A DNA stretch of 38,263 bases, from the NCBI GenBank assembly GCA_017550745.1, contig JAFZOG010000183.1, positions 1-38,263 on the forward strand, in the 5' to 3' direction. Source of the DNA: Clostridia bacterium (GTDB taxonomy: Bacteria; Bacillota; Clostridia; Christensenellales; Aristaeellaceae). Position numbers and translations under genes: made by a program. Shown here one piece after another: positions 32,244-38,263 of the stretch; within the stretch, counting starts at the first letter, position 1, and each line of letters starts with the position of its first letter. The notes beneath the pieces were generated by a model. The model was not told the origin of the DNA. It worked only from the letters and a program-made list of their open reading frames with translations, and made no database searches.

Positions 32244-33730
32244 GCACGCGGAACGTATTGGACTGGCTGGAGGACGCGGCGGAAAACGCCGGGTCCTCTC
32301 CGGCTTTTGATATGCCGGGCCAGGCCCTGACCTGGCGGCAGGCCCGTGCCCGGGCGAAAAGCGCGGGCAGTTTTCTTGCCGCCCGGGTTTCCCGGCAGAG
32401 GCCGGTTCTGATCCTCATGGAGAAAAGCCCGGACTGTCTGTGCGCCATGCTGGGCGCGGTATACGCCGGGTGTTTTTACACGCCGCTGGATTCCTCCATG
32501 CCGGAGAACCGGATGCGCCTCATCGCGGGCACCCTCCGGCCCGGCCTGATCCTCTGCGAGGAAAAATTCGCGGATACCGCCGGCCGCATCGCCGGGGACG
32601 CTTTGGTGTGCGGCTGGGAAGAAATCGGGGATGCGGCCGACGAAGCGCTGCTGTCGCAAAGAAGAAAACAGCACATCGACAACGACCTGCTGTATGTGCT
32701 CTTCACCAGCGGCTCCACCGGCGCGCCCAAGGGCGTATCCATCACCCACCGCAGCGTGGTCGACTTTGTGGAGTGGGCCTGCGAAGCCCTGCGGCTGCCG
32801 AAAGGCCCGCGCTTTGGCAGCCAGGCGCCTTTTTATTTTGACAATTCCGTGCTGGACATTTACTGCGCGATGAAAACGCACGGCAGCCTGCACCTGATCC
32901 CCAAGGGGGATTTCATGTTTCCCAAGCGGCTGGTGCAGCGCCTTTCCGATGAAAAGATCGACACCGTTTTCTGGGTGCCCTCGGCGCTGACGGCAGTGGC
33001 GAGGGCCCAGGTATTGGCGGAAAACTGCCTGCCCGGCTTAAAGCGCGTTTTTTTCTGCGGGGAAGTGATGCCCTGCTTCACGCTGAACCGGTGGAGGGAA
33101 GCGCTGCCGGACGCGGATTATGTGAATATGTACGGCCCCACCGAGATCACCGACGTATGCGCCTGGTACCGGGTGGACAGGGCCTTTGCCGACACCGACA
33201 GCCTGCCCATCGGATTCCCCTGCGAAAACACCCGGATCCATCTGATCGACGGGGAGATCTGCGTTTGTGGCGCCTGCCTGTCGCCCGGGTATTACAACGC
33301 CCCGGACAAGACCGCCGCCGCTTTCGTGCAGAATCCCTTGCGGCCCGAAATAACCGAGATCATCTACAAAACGGGGGATCTGGGCGAATACAACGGCCGG
33401 GGGGAGCTCATGTTCCTGGGCCGCCGGGACAGCCAGATCAAGCGCAGCGGCTACCGGATCGAACTGGGCGAGGTCGAAGCCGCCCTGAACGCCGCGGAAA
33501 ACGTGGCCCTGGCCTGCTGTTATTACGACGCGGAGAAGGAAAAGATCATCGCGGCCTACACCGGCAGCGCGGAGGAAAAAGCCTTAAAGAAGCATCTGAA
33601 GGCGGCGCTGCCCAAGTATATGCTGCCGGACGTGATTTTGCGCCGGGAAGCCCTGCCCCGGACGGGCAGCGGCAAGATCGACCGGAAGGCCCTCCGGCAG
33701 GAGGCGGAGCATGAGCATCTTATCCCTTGA
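32240..33730 (+). CDS. DltA-like amino acid adenylating ligase
   Basis: A 496-residue ANL-superfamily enzyme that activates a carboxylate with ATP and loads it on the carrier. Core motifs: A3 LFTSGSTGAPKGVSITH (about 154-170), A4/A5 region FYFDNSVLDI and NMYGPTEIT, A7 YKTGDLG, A8 GRRDSQIKRSGYRIELGEVE and A10 LPRTGSGKIDR with the catalytic Lys. The length is that of stand-alone DltA (about 500), with no condensation or thioesterase domain. The pocket residues cannot be read well enough to say whether D-Ala is the substrate. It overlaps the carrier gene by 4 bases and the MBOAT gene by 20 bases. Confidence 0.87.
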   Translation: MSTRNVLDWLEDAAENAGSSPAFDMPGQALTWRQARARAKSAGSFLAARVSRQRPVLILMEKSPDCLCAMLGAVYAGCFYTPLDSSMPENRMRLIAGTLRPGLILCEEKFADTAGRIAGDALVCGWEEIGDAADEALLSQRRKQHIDNDLLYVLFTSGSTGAPKGVSITHRSVVDFVEWACEALRLPKGPRFGSQAPFYFDNSVLDIYCAMKTHGSLHLIPKGDFMFPKRLVQRLSDEKIDTVFWVPSALTAVARAQVLAENCLPGLKRVFFCGEVMPCFTLNRWREALPDADYVNMYGPTEITDVCAWYRVDRAFADTDSLPIGFPCENTRIHLIDGEICVCGACLSPGYYNAPDKTAAAFVQNPLRPEITEIIYKTGDLGEYNGRGELMFLGRRDSQIKRSGYRIELGEVEAALNAAENVALACCYYDAEKEKIIAAYTGSAEEKALKKHLKAALPKYMLPDVILRREALPRTGSGKIDRKALRQEAEHEHLIP

Positions 33731-35159
33731 GTTTTTCGTGTTCGCGGCGGGGGCTGCGCTGCTGTACTACTGCCTGCCGCTGAACATCCGGTGGGTGGCG
33801 CTGCTGGCCGGCAGCGCGGCGTACACGGCCCTGGCCGGCTGGTACAGCGCCGCCCACCTGTCCGCCGCCGCCCTGGTGATGTGGGGCGGCGGGCTTGTGC
33901 TGCGAAAAAAGAAAAGCAGGCTGCTCCTTGGCCTGCTCCTGACGCTGGATCTGGGGGCCATGGCGTTTCTGAAATACTATCCCGCCCTCTCCGGGGCGGA
34001 CCTGATCCTGCCCCTGGGGCTGAGCTATTTCACTTTTCAGTCGGCGGGGTATCTGATCGACGTATACCGGGGCAAAGCGGAGCCGCAGAAGAACCCGCTG
34101 AAAGCCTGGCTGTTCGCCGGCTACTTTCCCCAGCTGGCCCAGGGCCCCATTTCCACCTGGAAAGAGCTGGGCGGGCAGCTGGCGGCGGGGCACCGGTTCG
34201 ACCCCGACGGGTTTGTTTCCGGCGTTCAGCTGGTTTTGTGGGGCTGCTTCAAAAAAATGGTCATCGCCGACCGGCTGGCGCCCGCCACGGACGCGCTGCT
34301 GCAGGGCGGCGATTTGCCCGGCTGGTTCATTTTGGGGGGCGTGATCCTGTATACGATCCGCCTGTACACGGACTTTTCAGGCGGGATGGACGTGGTGCGG
34401 GGCCTGTCCCGGTGCCTTGGCATTGAGCTGCCCGAAAATTTCCGGCGGCCCTTTTTCGCCCGGAGCGTGGCGGAATACTGGCGGCGCTGGCACATCACCC
34501 TGGGGGCGTGGTTCCGCGCCTATCTGCTTTATCCCCTGACCACCTCCCGCATCGGCATCGGCCTTGGCAGAATCGCTTCCAGGGCCTTCGGCAAAAAGAC
34601 AGGCCGCACGGTGCCGAGCGCTTTGGCGACCCTGCTGGTGTTCCTGCTCATCGGCGTCTGGCACACCGCCAACTGGAACGCGGTGGTGTACGGCGCGTAT
34701 TTCGGCCTGGTGATGGGGGCCTCCATGCTGCTGGAGCCGGTCTGGAAAACCATGCGGGCCACCCTGGGCCTGCCGGCCAGGGGCTGGATGACGGCGCTGC
34801 GCCTGGTGCGGACCTGGGTCCTGGTGCTGGGGGCCCAGTATTTCGCCTTCACATTGAACCCGGACATGGGGGTATCCCTGCTGCTGGGCACCTTCCGGCC
34901 CTGGGATTTTTCCGGCTTTGCCGAGCGGACGGCGGCGGTCATGGCCCCGCTGGAATGGGGAATAGCCGGGGCGGGCTGCCTGATCGTGCTGGGGATCGAC
35001 CTGATGTGTGAACAGAAAATCGACGTGTGCGGCAGGCTGGCGAAGGCGCGTTTCTGCTTCCGCTGGCCCGTGCTGCTTTTGCTGATCCTGGCCATCGCGG
35101 TCTTCGGCGTTTACGGCGCGGGCTATGACAGCGCGGCGTTTTTATACACCCAGTTCTGA
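33711..35159 (+). CDS. DltB/AlgI-like membrane O-acyltransferase (MBOAT)
   Basis: A 482-residue membrane protein with about 11 hydrophobic spans. The MBOAT hallmarks are GLSYFTFQSAGYLIDVYRG, VAEYWRRWHITLGAWFRAYL (His about 261) and the catalytic His at about 318 in LLIGVWHTANWNAVVYGAY. In DltB this His passes the alanyl group from the carrier on the inside to the outside. It is larger than typical DltB (about 400) and close to AlgI-type proteins (about 470-520). AGGAGG stands 6 bases before the ATG, inside the end of the ligase gene. Confidence 0.88.
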   Translation: MSILSLEFFVFAAGAALLYYCLPLNIRWVALLAGSAAYTALAGWYSAAHLSAAALVMWGGGLVLRKKKSRLLLGLLLTLDLGAMAFLKYYPALSGADLILPLGLSYFTFQSAGYLIDVYRGKAEPQKNPLKAWLFAGYFPQLAQGPISTWKELGGQLAAGHRFDPDGFVSGVQLVLWGCFKKMVIADRLAPATDALLQGGDLPGWFILGGVILYTIRLYTDFSGGMDVVRGLSRCLGIELPENFRRPFFARSVAEYWRRWHITLGAWFRAYLLYPLTTSRIGIGLGRIASRAFGKKTGRTVPSALATLLVFLLIGVWHTANWNAVVYGAYFGLVMGASMLLEPVWKTMRATLGLPARGWMTALRLVRTWVLVLGAQYFAFTLNPDMGVSLLLGTFRPWDFSGFAERTAAVMAPLEWGIAGAGCLIVLGIDLMCEQKIDVCGRLAKARFCFRWPVLLLLILAIAVFGVYGAGYDSAAFLYTQF

Positions 35160-35175
35160 GAAAGGAGGGGCGGGC

Positions 35176-36273
35176 ATGGCGGAGCGGACGGTTTCCCGAA
35201 AAAAAAAGGCGGCGGGCTTCTGGCTGCGCCTTGCCTGCTTTTCCCTGTTGGCAGCGCTGCTGCTCATGTATGCCAATTATGTGCTGACGCCCAAGCACGA
35301 TTACGGCATCTGCTCCATGATGAACCTGTACCGCCAGCCGGACGACAGCGTGGACGTGCTGGCGGTGGGCACCTCCCTGGCTTACGCGGGCATCAACACC
35401 AACGTGCTCTGGGAAGAATACGGCATCGCCTCCTACAACCTGTGCAGCGCCGAGCAGCCCTTCTGGGTCAGCTACTACACCATCCGGGAAGCGCTCAAAA
35501 CCCAGCATCCGAAGGTGATCCTGCTGGACGCCAAGCCCGCCATTTACACCCGGGACTATACCAGGCGGGGCCGCACCATCCTGTCCACCTTCGGCATCAA
35601 GGGAATGGAGAACCGCGTCGGCGCGATCCTGGCGTGCGTGGAAAATCCCCGGGACGCCTGGGGCTACATCCTGGGGCTGCCGGAGGTGCATAGCAATTAT
35701 GCCAAGCTGACGGCGCAGGATTTTCCCTTCCCTCCGGACAACGGCGGGCGGGGCGACAGCTGGAAGGGCTATATCGAAGCGGATACAGTGGAGCAGCACC
35801 AAAAGCCCTCCCTGGTGTACAACAGCGTCAAGCGCAACATGAACGACCGGGAGGAGGAATACGCCCGGAAGATCTTTGAGTACGCCCAGTCGGAAGGGAT
35901 CACAGTGCTGCTCCTTGGCCTGCCCAACCCGGACTACGCCAACGACCATATGTATTACAACGCGCTTTGGGCGGTGGCGGCGGAATACGGCATTCACGGC
36001 ATCAATTACAACGATCCCGGCATGCGCTTTGGCCTGCGCTATTCCTCGGACTTTGCCGACTGGCAGCATCTGAACGTAAAGGGCAGCGTCACCTTCTCCC
36101 GGAAGCTGGGCGAAGACCTGGAGATGCTGTTCGATCTCCCCGACCGCCGGGGGGACGAAAAATACGCCTCCTATGACGTTTGCGCCAGAAAATGGATGGA
36201 GCAGTATCCGCTGTTTGAATCCTCCGGCTGGGAGGAACATCCGCTGGACTGGTTCGCCGATGCGGAACGGTAA
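35176..36273 (+). CDS. DltD/AlgJ-like SGNH-fold protein with membrane anchor
   Basis: A 365-residue protein with one N-terminal membrane helix (LRLACFSLLAALLLMYANYV) and an extracytoplasmic SGNH-type domain. The nucleophile block is AVGTSLAYAGINTNVLWEEY (Ser about 67), and the catalytic Asp-x-x-His is DWQHLN (D295, H298). It has the position and plan of DltD, the outer-face partner that moves the acyl group to its final acceptor, but its GTSLA differs from the GSSE seen in DltD. AAAGGAGG stands just before the ATG at 35176; an earlier in-frame ATG lies inside the MBOAT gene and lacks a site. Last gene of the operon; the palindromic repeat begins 25 bases after its stop. Confidence 0.8.
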   Translation: MAERTVSRKKKAAGFWLRLACFSLLAALLLMYANYVLTPKHDYGICSMMNLYRQPDDSVDVLAVGTSLAYAGINTNVLWEEYGIASYNLCSAEQPFWVSYYTIREALKTQHPKVILLDAKPAIYTRDYTRRGRTILSTFGIKGMENRVGAILACVENPRDAWGYILGLPEVHSNYAKLTAQDFPFPPDNGGRGDSWKGYIEADTVEQHQKPSLVYNSVKRNMNDREEEYARKIFEYAQSEGITVLLLGLPNPDYANDHMYYNALWAVAAEYGIHGINYNDPGMRFGLRYSSDFADWQHLNVKGSVTFSRKLGEDLEMLFDLPDRRGDEKYASYDVCARKWMEQYPLFESSGWEEHPLDWFADAER

Positions 36274-36297
36274 GCTGCTGTTGTCTTTACAGCAAGA

Positions 36298-36625
36298 ACA
36301 GCCGCCAGGCGGCGGCTGTCAGGCTGTCGAAAAAGTATTTTTCGCCAGCCTGCGAATGAAAATGGAATCAGGATTCCGTTTTCATTCGATGCATCCATTT
36401 CCTGCAAAAATGGGTTTCCGACCTCCAAAGGAGGCCAAAAACCCTATTTTTGCGGCCGGAAATGGATATAGGAAGCAACATTCTGTTGCTCCTCGGCGAC
36501 GTACACGCCGCCGCCTGCGGATTACAATCGAAGGGCTGCGGCCCTTCGATGCATCCCAGGGGGTTCTCCGACAGCCTGACAGCCGCCAGGCGGCGGCTGT
36601 CGTCCGGATTGTCGAAAAATCTTTT
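36298..36625 (+). repeat. Mosaic palindromic repeat, copy 3, framed by identical palindromes
   Basis: Same orientation and module order as copy 2 from AGGCTGTCGAA (about 36321) to the CGAAGGGC hairpin and GATGCATCCC, but with the central GGGCCTTCCGGCCC and GAAAACC..GGTTTTC modules (about 70 bases) missing between GCAACATTCTGTTGC and CGGCGACGTACACG. The copy is bracketed by two exact palindromes, ACAGCCGCC-AGGC-GGCGGCTGT, at 36298-36319 and 36579-36600, which are not in copy 2. The left one may act as the terminator of the Dlt-like operon. It fills the 360-base gap before the convergent YesN-type gene. Confidence 0.9.
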
Positions 36626-36635
36626 CGGTATAAGC

Positions 36636-38105
36636 TTATTCTCCCGCCGTGAACTGGGAGGGGGTTTTGCCGGTATACTGGTGGAACACCTTGGTAAAGT
36701 AGCTGCTGTCGTCGTAGCCCACGCAGGCGGCCACGTCGCGCAGGAGCAGGTCGGGCTTTTCCTTGAGCAGCTTCTTGGCGGCTTCCATACGGCAGCGGGT
36801 GAGGAAGGTGTTGAAAGTGGTGTCGCTGTACTTGCGGAACAGGCGGCTCAGGTAAGTCTGGGAAATGCCGATCTCATCGCACACGCTCTGCATGCTCAAA
36901 GGCTGGGCGTAGTTTTCCTCGATGTACTGCACGGCGTAATCGTACAGCTCCTGGGTGGACATTTTACGGTCCCGGACGCTGCCGTTGTCAAACAGCAGGG
37001 CATACAGCCCGGACATGAGATCGCCGTAAGAGGAGGCGCATCGGATCAAATCGTTGAACTCCGTCAGCGTTTCTTCCAATTGGCTGCCCACCGGCTGAAA
37101 GACCGAAGCCGTCTGGTGGATGATCTGGCGGCCCATGTGCCACACCTGGCGCTGGGGCATCTGCTCCTTCTCCCAGGAGGCGGCCAGGGAAATGAAGTAT
37201 TCCTTGATCATCCGGTATTTGCCCATACTGATGAAATAGGCCAGCTGCTTTAAATCCGCGGCGGGCAGGCGCACCCGGTCCTCCGTGGGCGACCCGCCGG
37301 AGAACTGGATGATCTGGTGTTTGCCGATCACCGCCCGGCGGTACAGCAGCGTCAGCGCCCATTCCAGGAAAGCGGGCAGGAATTCGATCTCCCGGGCGGA
37401 GGAGGTGTAAACCGCCGTCCAGGTGGGCAGGCTGCCGGGCTTGGTCATATAAACGCTGAGGCTGCTCAGAAAATCCTCCATTGGCCCTTCCGGGGCGATG
37501 AGGATGCGCTCGTCGTCGTCCCGTCCCCGCAGCACCTGAAAATGCTCGTCCGGCGGCTTGATCAGCGAGGTGGCGCCCAGGGTCTTGGGCAGGTTCAGGT
37601 CCAGGTTGCCCCAGCGGATCAGGGCGAAGCGGAAGCTGTTTCGCTGGTACAGCTGGGCGGCGTCTTCCTTGGAATAGGGCTGGCCGCACGCGATGGACGG
37701 CAGGATGGTCGCCGCCATATCGCTGTTTTCCGCGTCAAGCTTTTTTTCGACAGCCTGCAGGATCGCGGTCATTTTGCTGATGGAAACGGGCTTAAGCAGA
37801 TAATCGTCCACCCCGGCCTGAATGGCGCCCTGGGCGTATTCAAACTCGCCGTAGCCGCTGATGATCACGATATGGATATTGGGCTGCATCCCCCGCGCGG
37901 CCTGGGCCAGCTCGATGCCGTTCATGCCGTGCATGCTGATGTCGGTAATCAGCAGGTCCACGGCGTTCTTCTGCAGAAACCGGACCCCCTGCTCGCCGCT
38001 GGTGGCCGTGCCCGCCACCTGAAAGCTTTTGGCGAACTGCTCGATAATGCTGGTCACAAACCGCAGGGCCGGCATTTCGTCGTCCACGATCAACACGCGA
38101 TACAT
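36636..38105 (-). CDS. YesN-type response regulator with AraC DNA-binding domain
   Basis: A 489-residue regulator. The receiver domain (1-125) has VLIVDDE, the phosphoacceptor D55 in DLLITDISMHGMNG and K in YLLKPVSISKM. The middle about 230 residues form the linker region common in YesN proteins, of unclear function. The C-terminal AraC/XylS domain (about 385-489) has two helix-turn-helix units: MQSVCDEIGISQTYLSRLFR and LRDVAACVGYDDSSYFTKVF, ending in TGKTPSQF. AGAAGGGA lies 7 bases before the ATG. The likely partner is a YesM kinase; the only one in the window is at 20301, over 14 kb away. Confidence 0.92.
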   Translation of the reverse strand: MYRVLIVDDEMPALRFVTSIIEQFAKSFQVAGTATSGEQGVRFLQKNAVDLLITDISMHGMNGIELAQAARGMQPNIHIVIISGYGEFEYAQGAIQAGVDDYLLKPVSISKMTAILQAVEKKLDAENSDMAATILPSIACGQPYSKEDAAQLYQRNSFRFALIRWGNLDLNLPKTLGATSLIKPPDEHFQVLRGRDDDERILIAPEGPMEDFLSSLSVYMTKPGSLPTWTAVYTSSAREIEFLPAFLEWALTLLYRRAVIGKHQIIQFSGGSPTEDRVRLPAADLKQLAYFISMGKYRMIKEYFISLAASWEKEQMPQRQVWHMGRQIIHQTASVFQPVGSQLEETLTEFNDLIRCASSYGDLMSGLYALLFDNGSVRDRKMSTQELYDYAVQYIEENYAQPLSMQSVCDEIGISQTYLSRLFRKYSDTTFNTFLTRCRMEAAKKLLKEKPDLLLRDVAACVGYDDSSYFTKVFHQYTGKTPSQFTAGE

Positions 38106-38143
38106 CGATACATCCCTTCTCCCCTAAGAATAGTACGCTCAGC

Positions 38144-38263
38144 TATTATACCATAACGCTCGGCGTGCGCCCATTCGGGGCCCGCCGAGACGCGCAACCG
38201 TCCCTTCGGGCCGGTTCGCTCGTTATTATACCATAACGCTCGGCGTGCGCCCATTCGGGGCCC
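38144..38263. repeat. 40-base direct repeat at the right edge, with a -10 box
   Basis: The same 40 bases, starting TATTATACCATAACGCTCGG and ending CATTCGGGGCCC, stand at 38144-38183 and 38224-38263, 80 bases apart; the second copy is cut by the edge. The intervening 40 bases contain the GC-rich words CCGTCCCTTCGGG and GGGCCGG. On the minus strand the first copy carries TATAAT (38145-38150), which may be the -10 of the YesN-type gene. More copies may follow outside the window. Confidence 0.6.

Noticed and set aside
38144-38263. CRISPR array (40-base repeat, 40-base interval)
   Set aside because: Only two copies are visible, the interval is itself GC-rich and partly palindromic, the repeat contains a promoter-like box, and no cas gene is in the window.
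1-38263. tRNA or rRNA genes
   Set aside because: No cloverleaf with a GTTCGA-type T-loop and CCA end, and no rRNA-like sequence, was found by eye in any intergenic gap.

Overview
The window looks like chromosomal DNA from a GC-rich, Gram-positive-type gut Clostridia relative. This assignment is inferred from gene content and style: strong AGGAGG ribosome binding sites, a long-form hibernation factor, YesM/YesN-type regulators, an MsmX/UgpC-type sugar ABC operon, a Cys-rich clostridial-type FeoB, and a Dlt-like surface acylation operon. No rRNA, tRNA, phage structural gene, transposase or convincing CRISPR array was seen.

Layout. 1-4.6 kb: an ArsR-type repressor divergent from a YczE-like membrane protein, then feoA-feoB (ferrous iron uptake) and hpf (ribosome hibernation). 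5.1-6.4 kb: two small exported proteins. 6.8-10.7 kb (minus strand): a serine hydrolase of the beta-lactamase/class C fold, a gene remnant on the other strand, a double GNAT protein and a GMP-synthase-like protein that has lost its glutaminase residues. 11.2-15.9 kb: an OmpR/PhoR-type two-component system, a low-molecular-weight phosphatase, an orotate-phosphoribosyltransferase-like protein and a sugar-nucleotide epimerase. 16.2-19.9 kb: a C69 dipeptidase, a tail-anchored ImmA/IrrE-like metalloprotease and an exported CE1-like esterase. 20.3-31.9 kb: a YesM-type histidine kinase divergent from a glycan-use operon (CBM9-like protein, solute-binding protein, GH3, two permeases, second GH3, ATPase). 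32.0-36.3 kb: an operon of carrier protein, adenylating enzyme, MBOAT acyltransferase and SGNH-type protein, resembling dltC-A-B-D. 36.6-38.1 kb: a YesN-type response regulator that may be the partner of the distant YesM.

How the genes fit together. The exported GH3 enzymes would trim beta-linked oligosaccharides outside the cell, the binding protein and two permeases import them with energy from the ATPase, and the YesM kinase plus an AraC-type regulator probably control the operon. A pair of direct repeats in the divergent promoter region is a candidate binding site. The Dlt-like operon would charge an amino acid or acyl group onto a carrier protein and pass it across the membrane to a surface polymer.

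The least ordinary feature is the intergenic DNA. At least five families of short palindromic elements fill almost every gap over 300 bases: a modular hairpin mosaic in three copies with compensatory base-pair changes, a roughly 300-bp element with long terminal inverted repeats in two copies, a pair of near-identical GGGGGAA hairpins, two AGAGTACAG palindromes, and single relatives. Together with the glutaminase-dead GMP-synthase-like protein, these are the best candidates for something undescribed. All identifications come from reading motifs by eye; no database search was possible.
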